64,000 nt of DNA from Dichomitus squalens LYAD-421 SS1 (lineage: Eukaryota; Basidiomycota; Agaricomycetes; Polyporales; Polyporaceae), in NCBI RefSeq assembly GCF_000275845.1, contig NW_006766918.1, forward strand, positions 181,107 to 245,106. Direction: 5' to 3'. Positions 35,701-46,174 of this stretch are shown one piece after another. The notes under the pieces were generated by a model, which worked only from the letters and a program-made list of their open reading frames with translations, was not told where the DNA came from and did not search any database. Positions within the stretch are counted from its first letter, which is position 1, and every line of letters begins with the position of its first letter. Both the position numbers and the translations under genes were made by a program.

Positions 35701-36062
35701 CGTCAATTGTGGCTCAAACGTCTGATTGACGGCGTATCTTCCCTTCTACAACCCTACCTCTTGAGACTCATACGAATGTCCATGGTAGGTGCGCAAGATG
35801 CGATACGGCCCTTAGGAGCACTCCGTAATGTGTTATTGGATTGGACCGTGCTACATAGAGTATCTATACGCCAATGATCGGCTTCCGCCCAGAAGGACTG
35901 AAACGTATGACATTGACCGCCGGGGGCGTACTATGTCACCGGCGCTATAGCCTGTCATGCCGTAACTTATGATGGCTGCATTGCATGACGATTCAGCTCA
36001 CGATATATATACCCGGCCTTCTTCGCACGTAGATCTTATGACCTCGCAGCTCAGAGGTGTGC

Positions 36063-36680
36063 GGGTCAAGACTCGACCCCTTGACCCTCTCGGCTTGACC
36101 CCGGGGTTTGACTTGGGGTCTGACCCGGGTCTGACCTTTTCGAGGGGTCAACACGTGATGCATGGTCGGCCCTCGCGTAGAATAGTCGACGCGTAATACC
36201 AGGAGCGCGGGCAGGGCGCCTTCAAGTTGCAGGGTGAAATTGCCCACCTCGAGCGAAGGCAGATGAAGACTCAGATGCCACGATGACGACGGGATATACT
36301 AACTATGCTACACCTTGCACCTCTCTGAGTTTCTGAGTTCTCGCTGGTTTTGGAGGGGTTTCCCAGACACGCTCCTCTGGGTCGGCATCCATCTCCATTG
36401 TGGCAAGTCTCTCGCAGCGTTCCTGAAGGCCATCGGTTTCACTCCCCCGCTTATTGATGGCCGAAACATTGGACAGTTGGAAAGAACAATTGGAATTGGC
36501 AAGAACTTGGCAATTAGAAGGCGGGTTCGTGGCCGGTGAAGGCGAGCCTGAGCTCGAGCAGCGAGCAGCGAGTGGCGGACGGCCGGCCGACCCGGCGGTT
36601 CACGTGCCCGGAAGCTCCGACGTTGATGTCGCCTTGGCTTGACCCAGGGTCAGACCCCTTGGGGTCTGACCTGGGTCAAG
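36063..36680. repeat. TGACCC-rich palindromic repeats bracketing ~480 bp
   Basis: A cluster of TGACCC/GGGTCA units lies at 36063-36151, and a near-perfect inverted repeat at 36638-36680 (CTTGACCCAGGGTCAGACCC and its complement, one base missing). Both ends share the same words (GGGGTCTGACC, TTGACCC). This suggests subterminal repeats of one ~0.6-kb non-autonomous element, but no target duplication was identified. Confidence 0.5.
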
Positions 36681-37464
36681 GAGGGGTCTGACCCAGCCGA
36701 GCACATGTCTGTCGCAGCTCACGTCTTCTGGGGCGGACCCCGCTCCTATTGACATGTTGATATCTATGCCAGCGATGATTATTCGTCGAGACGTCGTACA
36801 GAATTTAGACGGTGACGCCGTGGAGTACAGCGTCTTTCAAAACGATAGGCCCTCTCGAAAAGAACATGCTCAAGCTGGTTGGCAGCCGAACCGTCTCCGA
36901 GCCCAAACAGGTCGTCTGATCCGATGGAGCCCCACCAAGTAGGGGCCCAAGTTGGATCCAAGGTTCTCGGTGGTGTTCTTGGGCGTTACGAGCGGCAATT
37001 TTAATTCGCATCTGGATCGGCTCTCTGACTGACTTGAGCGGGTGTTTCTCGAGGGGGTACAGATCGGTTTTAAAAGCGCTGATATCTATATCAACAAATC
37101 GAGAGATCAGAACCACGTGACCGAAGGGAAGGAACGTCCCCACCACAATCTCCGTCTTTTTGACCAGACGAGATCGTGGCTGCACCATGTCTGCGGAGGA
37201 AGGGTTTCACCGCCAATCACGGATAGCATGCATCGACAACGCACATGTGGTATGTGAGCTCCATCTCGGTCCGGGAGGCGTCGGAGCGACGACGGAGGTA
37301 GTGTATTCATAGTCTGAGCACTTGACCCATCGCTAGACTCGGCCTCGCCAGTGTAGAATGCAGAGCAACTATCAGAGATGGGAACATAGCTTGACACAGA
37401 GGTTCAGACACGCGGATGGTAGTACACTTGGTTCGATGGGGAGGAGCACATACGGAAATGCCAA

Positions 37465-38045
37465 TCAAGCTTCGCCATCTCTCTTCCTTCTCAACTCCTC
37501 CAATATCTGCTGCACGCCACCAACATCGCCTATCGACGCCCGACCGTTGTGCCAATCCACGACGATCGGCCACTTCAGCGCATTAGGGTTTCGATTTGCC
37601 AGGGTGGCAACGCCTTCGACGTCATGCGGGCGTTCGTCCACCGTCGGATGGGAGGAAAGAAGGGTCTCTGCGGAAGGTGCAGGTGCGATGCCTCCTGTGC
37701 CAGAGGGAGATTTCGCAGGCACGTACGAGAGGATAGTCCGCAGTTGGTCCTTTGTTGGCGGCTTGTTCTCGATCACCTCAAGGTTGAAGTTCAAGGGTGG
37801 TGCAGACGGCTTCGAAGGCGGGTACGGAGACGAGAGTGCAGAACGTAGTAGACTCAGAGCCTTCGCAGATGCTGGTGAAGAAGGGTTGTGACTTCGCCAC
37901 ATTCAGCAGCGAGAACAGGAAAATCGAGCCTGAACACACGTACAAGATGGAAATCTCAGGCTAGCGTGATTACCCTGTAAGTCACAATAAAGCGTCTTCG
38001 GCGACTGAGAATACTCACAATTGATCTGGTGAAGGCTTTGAACAT
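37465..38045 (-). CDS. FMP46: FMP46-like mitochondrial redox protein (thioredoxin fold, DUF1687)
   Basis: Minus strand; exons 38019-38045 (MFKAFTRSI), 37944-37954 (an 11-nt micro-exon) and 37465-37891, totalling 154 residues. The micro-exon supplies ISIF and restores the family N-terminus ISIFHNPSSPASAKALSLLR. The rest reads FNLEVIENKPPTKDQLRTIL and LKWPIVVDWHNGRASIGDVG, ending ILEELRRKRDGEA. Yeast Fmp46 is a putative mitochondrial redox protein of uncertain substrate. The length fits the family. All three splice junctions have GT-AG ends and the total is a multiple of three. The basic N-terminus is compatible with a targeting signal. Confidence 0.85.
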
Positions 38046-38735
38046 TATGGAGTTGTTGGTCAGACGGGAAGAGCCGTGAGGAGTACAAGGAAACGATGGT
38101 CGGTGGTAGATGAGCGACTTGCCCCCCTACTGCGTCATGGCTCCGGCGACTCGGGCCGACAGCCGACCTTTCGTTCGAGCGATCGTTTCGGCCGAAATGA
38201 GGAAACGGAGAAGATATTGCGGAGCTTGAGAATATGTAGGTTGTAGGGCCCTCCGGGAAGTCATGGCCACATTAAATCACATTAAGGATATACTATCGTG
38301 CAGATAGCTAGGAACCATGTAGAAAGGTTACTGCGCTCATCGGCCGGGTTGGCGCCCGCCCTCAACGCGCCATATACTAAGTAGAAATTATTGATCGACC
38401 TTCGTCTCAATGGGGTTTATCACGGACTCACGGGCTGTGGTCGGGCTCCGCCCTCCCTTCAGCCCGCTCTTTTCCACCAGCACAGGAGTGCCAGAGGTTC
38501 CCTGAGACCCACCTACCGCACTTGTGCACCTGAAACGCGAAACCACACGAGCTGGCACCCCCCTCACGGACTTGGACATACTGCCATACAGACCTCGCCA
38601 CTTCACGTAGCCAAGAATTATACTTGGTAGGGTATACTAGTGATCTAGTGATACAACATGAACGCTCGATCCGTGGATAAGACGACGGTAATTATAACTA
38701 CGGTACAACAATGTCCAAGCCAACCGAAGATGAAG

Positions 38736-41700
38736 TCATCGTGCCCGTGATGGTCCAGCGACTGCGTTCACGTGTGCGGCCCTCCTAGCAGGCCGTCGTG
38801 CCGCGTCATCCTGAGACCGACTACTCGCATCGTTCTGCTGGCCAAGTTCTTCCGGGGGAAGCAAATATTCAATGTCCTCGTACATATGTGGGAAGAGAAT
38901 GGCGAGCATGTCATCTGTCCTGTTCCAGGGGCGTATTAGTCGAGAACCCCGTGATCGTCTCAGAATCCCTGATACTCACTTGTAGACGAAATCCCCCTTT
39001 TGAACCTTCTTCGAAGGTGCATCCACCTGCTTCTTGTCCGAGTCCGCGGCGAACGAGGTAACATTGAGCGTGCCCGCGGCGTTATCGCGGGTGTACAACG
39101 ACAGCCCTTGCTTAGCAGCGAGGTCCAGAATATTGCGCTCCACCGAGTCCTCTGCGTAGTAGCAGTACACTTCCGTTGGTCGCGTCTGACCCATACGATC
39201 GATACGCGCAATGGCTACGGGATGTTTCAACAGTCGCACTCAAAATGTAGTATCAGATTCCCGTACCTTGCACTTCGAATGCATGATGTACTACGCTCTC
39301 CACCAGGAATACTCTCGAGGCGCAGGTCACGTTCAGCCCTGCGTTCTCGCGCTCACTGTGACCGCCTTCAGGCACTGCAACGAGCCGTCAATAGAATGTT
39401 GTGACTGACCCATGGAGAAGCAATACGCTGATAGTAGGATCAGTGCGGAACTTCTTCGCAGCGTTACGTCGTCCAGAATTCTGGTCGACCCGTAAGCAAT
39501 TGATGCCTACGGTGCCGTATTAGGAAGTGGCAGACGGTGCACGACACATAAACGCACCGTTCGCCCTCAATGCATGCTGGATGACTGCGGGCGACCAAGA
39601 GGGTGAGGTGCAATTGGAGAGAAAGGTAGAAGAAGCGGTACGCACTAAGCAACGAATCCGCCCACGCCGAGAACACGATGCTCTTCGCTCCGGGGTCCGT
39701 CACCTCCAGATACAGCAAATGCTGAACCAGCGTCTCGATTTTGCTCCCGTAGCTCCCGTACACATCCATCGACTGTATATCCTGCAACGTCTGCGCGCTG
39801 ATGAAGTTGTACTGGATCTGTCGTCGCGACCGAGGCAGAGCCTCGTTGCTCTTCAGCAGTTTCGCGGGGCCCCGCGCCTCAGCCGGCTCGTCCGGATTGT
39901 CGATGGAGAACCGCTGGAGCTGGTCGGTGTTGATAGGCACGCGGCAGACGGGGCAGGCCTTGCCTTCGGGGCGGGTGATCCACGCTTTCATGCAGTCTTC
40001 GCAGTAGACATGCGCGCTGGCAACTAATATGTGAGAATATCCGCGTACACATTTCTCAGGAACGGAACGTACCACTGCGTGATGTAGCCTCGGATGAACT
40101 CGCATTTGCACAAGATACAGGTCTTGTCGTCCTCGTCCATCGTACCTTCCTCGTGCGACTTGCTAAGATTGTCCATGTAGCGCTGGCGGGCGCGCGCGGC
40201 CTTGATTTTCGTGTCCAGCTGAGCCTGCTTTTCACGAAGGTCCCTAATGCTGTCCTGAAGAGTCGTCTCAAACGTCGCCTCTGCCACAGTGTCGGAGATT
40301 TCCTGCAGCTGGCGGAAATAGCTGTGGACAGCGTGATGAGCCACTGGGGATCACAAACCGATGAGGTGAGACAACATACGCGATACGCTCGTTGAACGCT
40401 TTCCGGAGGTGAGCCAAATCGCTTTGGAGGCGATCGATCAATTTTCCTAGACACAAAGATGAACATAGTCCCGAGCTGCAGTTTTGCGCGAAACGTACCT
40501 TGCTCAGCAATGAGAGACCTTAGTTTAGCAACACCCTCCTGCGCCATAATCCTCTCGGGGTCGTCTTTCTTCTGACTGTTCACGACAATGTGGTTCAGGT
40601 CGACCAAAACGCTCTTGATCGCACGCCCAGGATCGAACTCATCTAACAACGCCTTCCGTTCGTCATTCAGAGTCTTCGCGATGACCTCATGCTCAGGTAG
40701 CATCTCCTGGTCGTCGAGCCTGTCAAGCTGAATGACCTCTGGGTCATTCAGAGCCACGTACTCCGACGCCTCCGCCTTCCGCGCAGCCTTCGTCTTACGC
40801 GCCTTGACCTCGCGCACGTCATGTGCGGCAAGCAGGGTTCGCTCGGCGGTGAGCGTCTCGCGTCGATCTGCCAGGAGCGCGGCATACGCCTGAAGGTACG
40901 CCTCTGCTTCGCCTTGAGTTTCGAGACTGCGCGAGTACTCCTGGCCGTCGGCATCATCATCTCCCTTGTTACCGAGTGGCTGGGTCAGAAGTGCGATAAG
41001 CTTCTGACGCCATTGCCACAGGAGGGCGGACTGTTCGTTCAAAAGCCCTTCGATGAGCTCGTTACCCTCCTCCATCTATGCGAATCGTCAGTAGAGCCCC
41101 AGCACACAATCTATAGCACATACTAAGTGATAGGACTTGAGACCGCCCCTTCCAAGATAGGGAGTCTTGACGTACAGATCTTTCTCTTTCAGAGCCTTGA
41201 CTACAGGATCATGGTCGAGGTAGGTCATCGCACGCTCAGCAGCCTCTTCGGTACCTGCGAATACTCGCGCTCAGCTCTGCTCAAGACCCCGACCAGTGCT
41301 TAAAAGATCACAGACCTCTCAAAAGAGTACGCCTCAGCTCCTCCGCTGCCGCATACGCTTCGCTTTCCGCAGCCTCATAAGATTTGCCCAAGACGTGATA
41401 GACGTCTCCCTGCAGAAACTTGACCCTATGCAGCGCGATCCGAACGCTACGCATGCGTCCATGGATGGATATGCCCTTCGCTCTGTGCGCTTCTCCGGCG
41501 GGGTTCCGCGGAATGCCCTCCTCGTCGAGGTCGAAATCTGGACTTTCGCTCCCCGTGCGCTCCTCCTTATCTTGCTCCTTTCCGTTGTCCTTGGCTTTGC
41601 CCTTGCCCTTGCTAAAATCGCTGTCCTTACTCTTCTCGGTCTGAGCCTCGGAGGAATCCTGGCGGCGCGACGCTCGGAGCTGAGCCATCTCCGACTTGAG

Positions 41701-44670
41701 CTTTTCGCGCTCCTTCGCATACTCGGCCTGCGCCTCCTTGAGGTCGGCAATGAGCTTGTCCGCTTCTTGCTCAGCCTCAAGGAGCATGTCTAGCGCTTGG
41801 CGGTAGCGATTCCGGTTCCCGTCGTCCTGCTGGAGCAACTGGGCCAGGGTCGTCATAGTGGAGATCTTGAAGGACAGAGGTGAGTTCATAGGTGTCACGG
41901 CATGAGGGGACTGGAGTCCAGAATTTCTACCTTCTCCGTTCGATCCTCCATATAATTCCGCCAATTCTGCTCACGCATCGTCTCGAGCACCTCCGCCATG
42001 CTCTTCAGCACCCCAGGCTTGTGCAGCTTGTCGACCGCGTTGACTGCGAGCTGCCCGACCTGCGGGTGGGTACAGAGACCGCGCAGTCGGCGGAGCCAGT
42101 GGCGCAGCTTAGCGACGTCGACCTCCCAGTTCTCCGTCGCCGCGACGCCGCGCGCGTCCAAGCCGAGGTCGAGGAGTGCCGCATCGAGCGTCTGGTCGTA
42201 AAAGTGACGCTCGACGCGGCCGAGCTCGATGGGAACGAGGTAGCGCGTCTGAGGAGGAATGGTCAGCTCTTCTTTTACTGCCTCCTTCATGGTCCTGGAG
42301 CACAATGTTCGTTAGCAGGGCGCGATCGAAGCGATACACCAAGCGTACCTGACGGTGTACCGGCGGAAGAGCTCTGTGAACTCGTGGACGTAGCCTGGAA
42401 GCTGCAATCGAGTCCAAGTACGGGGCACGTCCGTAACAGCGCCGATGCGAAGGAACCTAGTAGACGCAGTTGTAAGTAAGCGCACCTGGACCGACATCGT
42501 GAAGGACGCACTTGAGGACGTGGATCAGATCAGCAACCTGCGACCGCGCCGGGGTACCCGATACCGCAAAGGACGACAACCTCGGTATGAGCGAGACCAT
42601 CTCCCTGAAGACGTCAGAACCGTCAGCACGCCAAACTCCAACACGCCAACAGCCCGGCACTCAACGCACTCCGTCTTGCCCCCTCCAACCATTTGCACCT
42701 CGTCCATGATCACCCGATACCACTCGCACATCACCAACGGACTCCGCGACCGCGCCGCCGTGCTGTACTGCACGAACGCGCGGCGTGGCCGCGAGGGCGG
42801 CGGGCGCGCAACGCCCAAGTCGTGCTGCAGGACGTTGTACGTCGTGATGCACACGTCGAACGTGTTCACGTATGCGCACCAGTCGAGGATCTCTTCCTCG
42901 TTCTCGTCCTTGGCTTCATGCTCATGCTCACTGTCGACGTCCATGCCGTCCTCCTCGTCTGAGTCCTTCGCGCAGGCCTTGCCCTTACCTTTGCTGCTGC
43001 CTCTAGCTTTGGGTGCGCGCGAGGCGACTGTCTTCTTCTTGCCTTTGCCGTTCGCCCTGGCTGCGGCAGCCGCCCTGGCCTTGGCCTTTGCGGCCTTGCG
43101 TTTCTCCCTCTCCAGCGCGATGTCGCGGTCTGAGATCGGCACGGTAACCTTCTGCCAGCCTTCGTAGATGAGCACCTTGAGGCTAGGCGCGTGTTGTGCA
43201 AGCTCGTCTGCCCATTGCGGCGCAAGCTGCGGAGGCGTCACAATGAGCGTCGTCTGCAGCGCAAGGTTAGTCAAACCGAACATCCACGCGTCCGAAGCGC
43301 ACCTTGATCTCTTTGACCTCGATCTTCGCCTCGGGGTCCCACCGCTTGTTGACCGGAGAGCGACCTTCCGCCGGGTTCATCATGATCGTGGATATGCACT
43401 CGAGCGTCTTGCCCAGCCCAGGCTCCTCAGCCACGATGCCCCCTAGCGCCTCTAGCGCCTCGTCCTCGTCCTCGTCTTCCCCAACCGTCGGGCGAGTGGG
43501 AGATATGATGCCGCGAAGACGGTGTATGTACCATGTTTCGTCAGGAGAGATTGGGTAGCGATGCCAGAAGAGAGGGAGCGGACGTTCGTCGACGTCAATC
43601 TGGGTCGTAGGGACGATCTCTCCTGACGATGTGATGGTCTTACCCTCTCTGTCAATCATCCACCCTACCGTCCGGCGCTGGAAGGGGAGGAGAGTGGGGA
43701 GAAGAGCCTCGGGCTGCAGCACATCGAGCGCTTCTGGAGAAAGGGCCGGCGCAGGCTGGAGGATTGAGAACAGGAAGGGGATGTCCGTGTGGCCGTGGTA
43801 GGACTTTGGCACGGGTGTCTGAGGAGGGAAGAGTTGGAGGATGAGCCGACGCTGGGCTTCTTGGGTCTCGAGAGCGCGGGCCTCTGACCACGATTGCTTG
43901 CTCGCAGGCTGGACGGGTTCGAATATCTTCGGACACACGAACGAGCAATCGATTTGCAGGCGCATGAAGAACGGCATCTCGTCTGGCTCGTGTTCTTGAG
44001 ACAGGACCAGGGACAGCTGTGAAGTGATGCGAGCGCGCTCGTCACGCGCTAGAGCTTCGAAGGCGTAGAGAGCGTTGCGAAATCGTCCCGCCCTCGGAGA
44101 CAAGTCGTAGTCGTCCGGGTCGAAGGAGTCGCGCAGTATGGGTAAAGCTAGAATAACGCTGTCCTCCCTGGTCGATGGGTCGACAATCTGGAGGCTTCCC
44201 AGGTCCAGTGACACCTGTCCAAGATCAATGACCGCTGTTTGGCTCTCGGACGCTGCGTAGGCCGACACCCAGTCGCGCAATGCCTGCTCGTCGTCGGCCA
44301 TGCCACTCTCCGCTGCCTGCTCATCAGTGTAGTAGTCGTATTCAGGACCGTTGATGGCAGTTGTGTAACGTATGCGGAGTACGCGCTGATAGACAGGGAG
44401 AAGGCGTCCTGTGTCCGCGACATTGACGGCGTCCTTGGAAGAGATCTTTGTCCGCTTCCGCCGACCATCTTCCTCGTCCTCTTCATGGCTTCTCTTCTTG
44501 GATCGTGCGGTATTCTTTCCCTTGTATTTCTTACCGGCTGAGTGATCGAAGCCAGTCCGATTGCGTAGACGTTGCAGCAGCGCTTTGAGCGGCAAACGTG
44601 ATTGTTGGTCGCCGTAAGGCCTTGGACGCGCACGTAAATTTTCTACATGATCACTTTCTTCGCAGAACAT
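38736..44670 (-). CDS. SHPRH/Irc20-type SNF2 helicase-RING E3 ubiquitin ligase
   Basis: Large, many-exon minus-strand gene, about 1,600 residues. The start is placed at Met 44670 (MFCEESDHVENLRARP); upstream Mets are possible. The Walker A region reads GIVAEEPGLGKTLECIST, then TLIVTPPQLAPQWADEL. A basic, low-complexity insert follows (KGKGKACAKDSDEEDGMDVD), then YRVIMDEVQMVGGG in the DEAH-box position and FAVSGTPARSQVADLIHVL. A long coiled-coil region follows. The RING finger (CILCKC, CAHVYCEDC, CPVCRVP; about 39930-40120) lies between the helicase halves. Helicase C motifs are SIVFSAWADSL, NAGLNVTCASRVFLVESVVH and AIARIDRMGQTRPTEVYCYY. The C-terminus is DDMLAILFPHMYEDIEYLLP plus a short tail to 38736. 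This order is diagnostic of SHPRH, a nuclear chromatin remodeller/ligase in replication-stress tolerance. Introns are about 50-60 nt. Confidence 0.9.
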
Positions 44671-45007
44671 TGATGTACACAGGGCAAACCAGAGGCAGGT
44701 TGCGAACGGGGCAGTAGGCGGAGGGGAATGATGGCAGTCAAAGGCAAGGTGATTAGCCGCCGGTGACCGTCGCGGCTCGCGTGTTGTATCACATGATCGA
44801 GTCATACACGGTACCGCCACTTCCTATTATGGGTGATGCGCCCTCCCGACGCCCGACTCCCGACATAGCTAAGGTCGGTGAAACAGTGCGCCGCCTCAGA
44901 GCGACTCATAGAGCGAAAAGAAGTAGAGTAGAATACTTGAACGGGTCCCTTAGTACTATATACATGTGGCATATCACGACTCACAAGTATGCATACACAC
45001 GACTGAA

Positions 45008-45905
45008 TTATGCCTTTTCCTCGTCGTTTCCTTTACCCACCTCCTTCTCTCGCAACTCTCTCCGCCGTTTGACATCCCAGTTGTAAACGCGCGCGGTGTT
45101 GACCTCCATGACTGTGATCTGCTCCCGTAGGAACTCAAGGTCCTCAATCACGCTCTCAAGACTACTCTGTGCAGCATCAAGTTTTGATCGAAGTAACGTA
45201 ACGGCAGCGGGAATCTTGTACTCGAGCATGACGTTTGCCTGGGGGGAGAGGCGGCCAGATCAGAGGGGAGGACGTGTACGCAGCAAGCGGTTGAGTAGGA
45301 GACGACGGACGCACCCCAAGCCACAAGTAGACGGAGTCGGTGTCCTCCAACTCCGCTTCAGCGTATAGCGTGTCGTTCAGCTCGAAGGTAGTTGTAAGCG
45401 GTTTCCCTGAGACGTCTACGTCGCCCTCGTCGTCATCAAGGTCGTCTTCATCTCCATCCTTTGCTGCGCTCATGCCTTCCTACGCGCGGACGCCGCGCGT
45501 CAAGTAAAGTTTCTAAGGAAGTCGACATTCACTTACTCGTCGTTCTTGCAAAAACTCCACCATCGCCAATGTCTTCTTGATGTCTGGGATTTTTTCCTCG
45601 AGTCCTCGCCTCCGCTGAGCTAGGTTATTGTCCATGTACCGATACTTCCTTTTTGTAGAAGGGAGCCGTCAAATTCGGTCCACTTGCCCATAGATGACAC
45701 AGGAACATACGCTAGCGCGGCCTGGAACTCCTTCAACGCATTCTCCGGATTCGGGTCAGGACCCAAGAACTCTGCGACATCTGCCTGGATGAGCTCGCGT
45801 TAACATACACTGCTGCAATCGAATCGCTTGTGCACGGACGATGAAGGGCGCTTTGGGAATGCCTCTTGGATTGCGTTCTTGCGTCTGCGTGGCTGCTTTA
45901 GACAT
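45008..45905 (-). CDS. PAC10: Prefoldin subunit 3 (VBP1/Pac10)
   Basis: Minus strand, start Met 45905 (MSKAATQTQERNPRGIPKAP), stop at 45008. Exons read DVAEFLGPDPNPENALKEFQ, YRYMDNNLAQRRRGLEEKIP, IKKTLAMVEFLQERR, an acidic segment (EDDLDDDEGDVDVSGKPLTT), FELNDTLYAEAELEDTDSV, YLWLGANVMLEYKIPAA and LESVIEDLEFLREQITVMEV with a charged tail. Two long helices flank a beta-hairpin region, as in alpha-class prefoldin subunits. The hetero-hexamer delivers nascent actin and tubulin to the CCT chaperonin in the cytosol. Length is normal for the family. The gene is divergent from MRD1. Confidence 0.9.
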
Positions 45906-46174
45906 AGTTGCAAATAAGCAGAGGATCTTTGCTGGTTATAGAAGATGTGGGGAGTGTAGTAGGGTGATAGACAGTAGCGCAAGCCTCACATTTCCGACCC
46001 TCTCGAAATCTATAGCTGAATAGATAGGCGCACATTCCCGATTGGGTTTGTCGGCAACCGGCGTCTGTTGTTCCATAAATTCGCCCAATTTTTCGCTCTC
46101 GTCTTCCCAACTTCCTCCTTCCGCTCCGTCCCACCTTGTTCACTATCGAGGCTGGTGTGTTGTTTTCTGATGCC
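45906..46174. promoter_or_regulatory. Bidirectional intergenic promoter, prefoldin 3 / MRD1
   Basis: Only 269 nt separate the two divergent start codons. No clear TATA box is present in either direction; CT-rich tracts (46085-46130) precede MRD1. Shared control of two growth-related genes is an inference. Confidence 0.55.
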
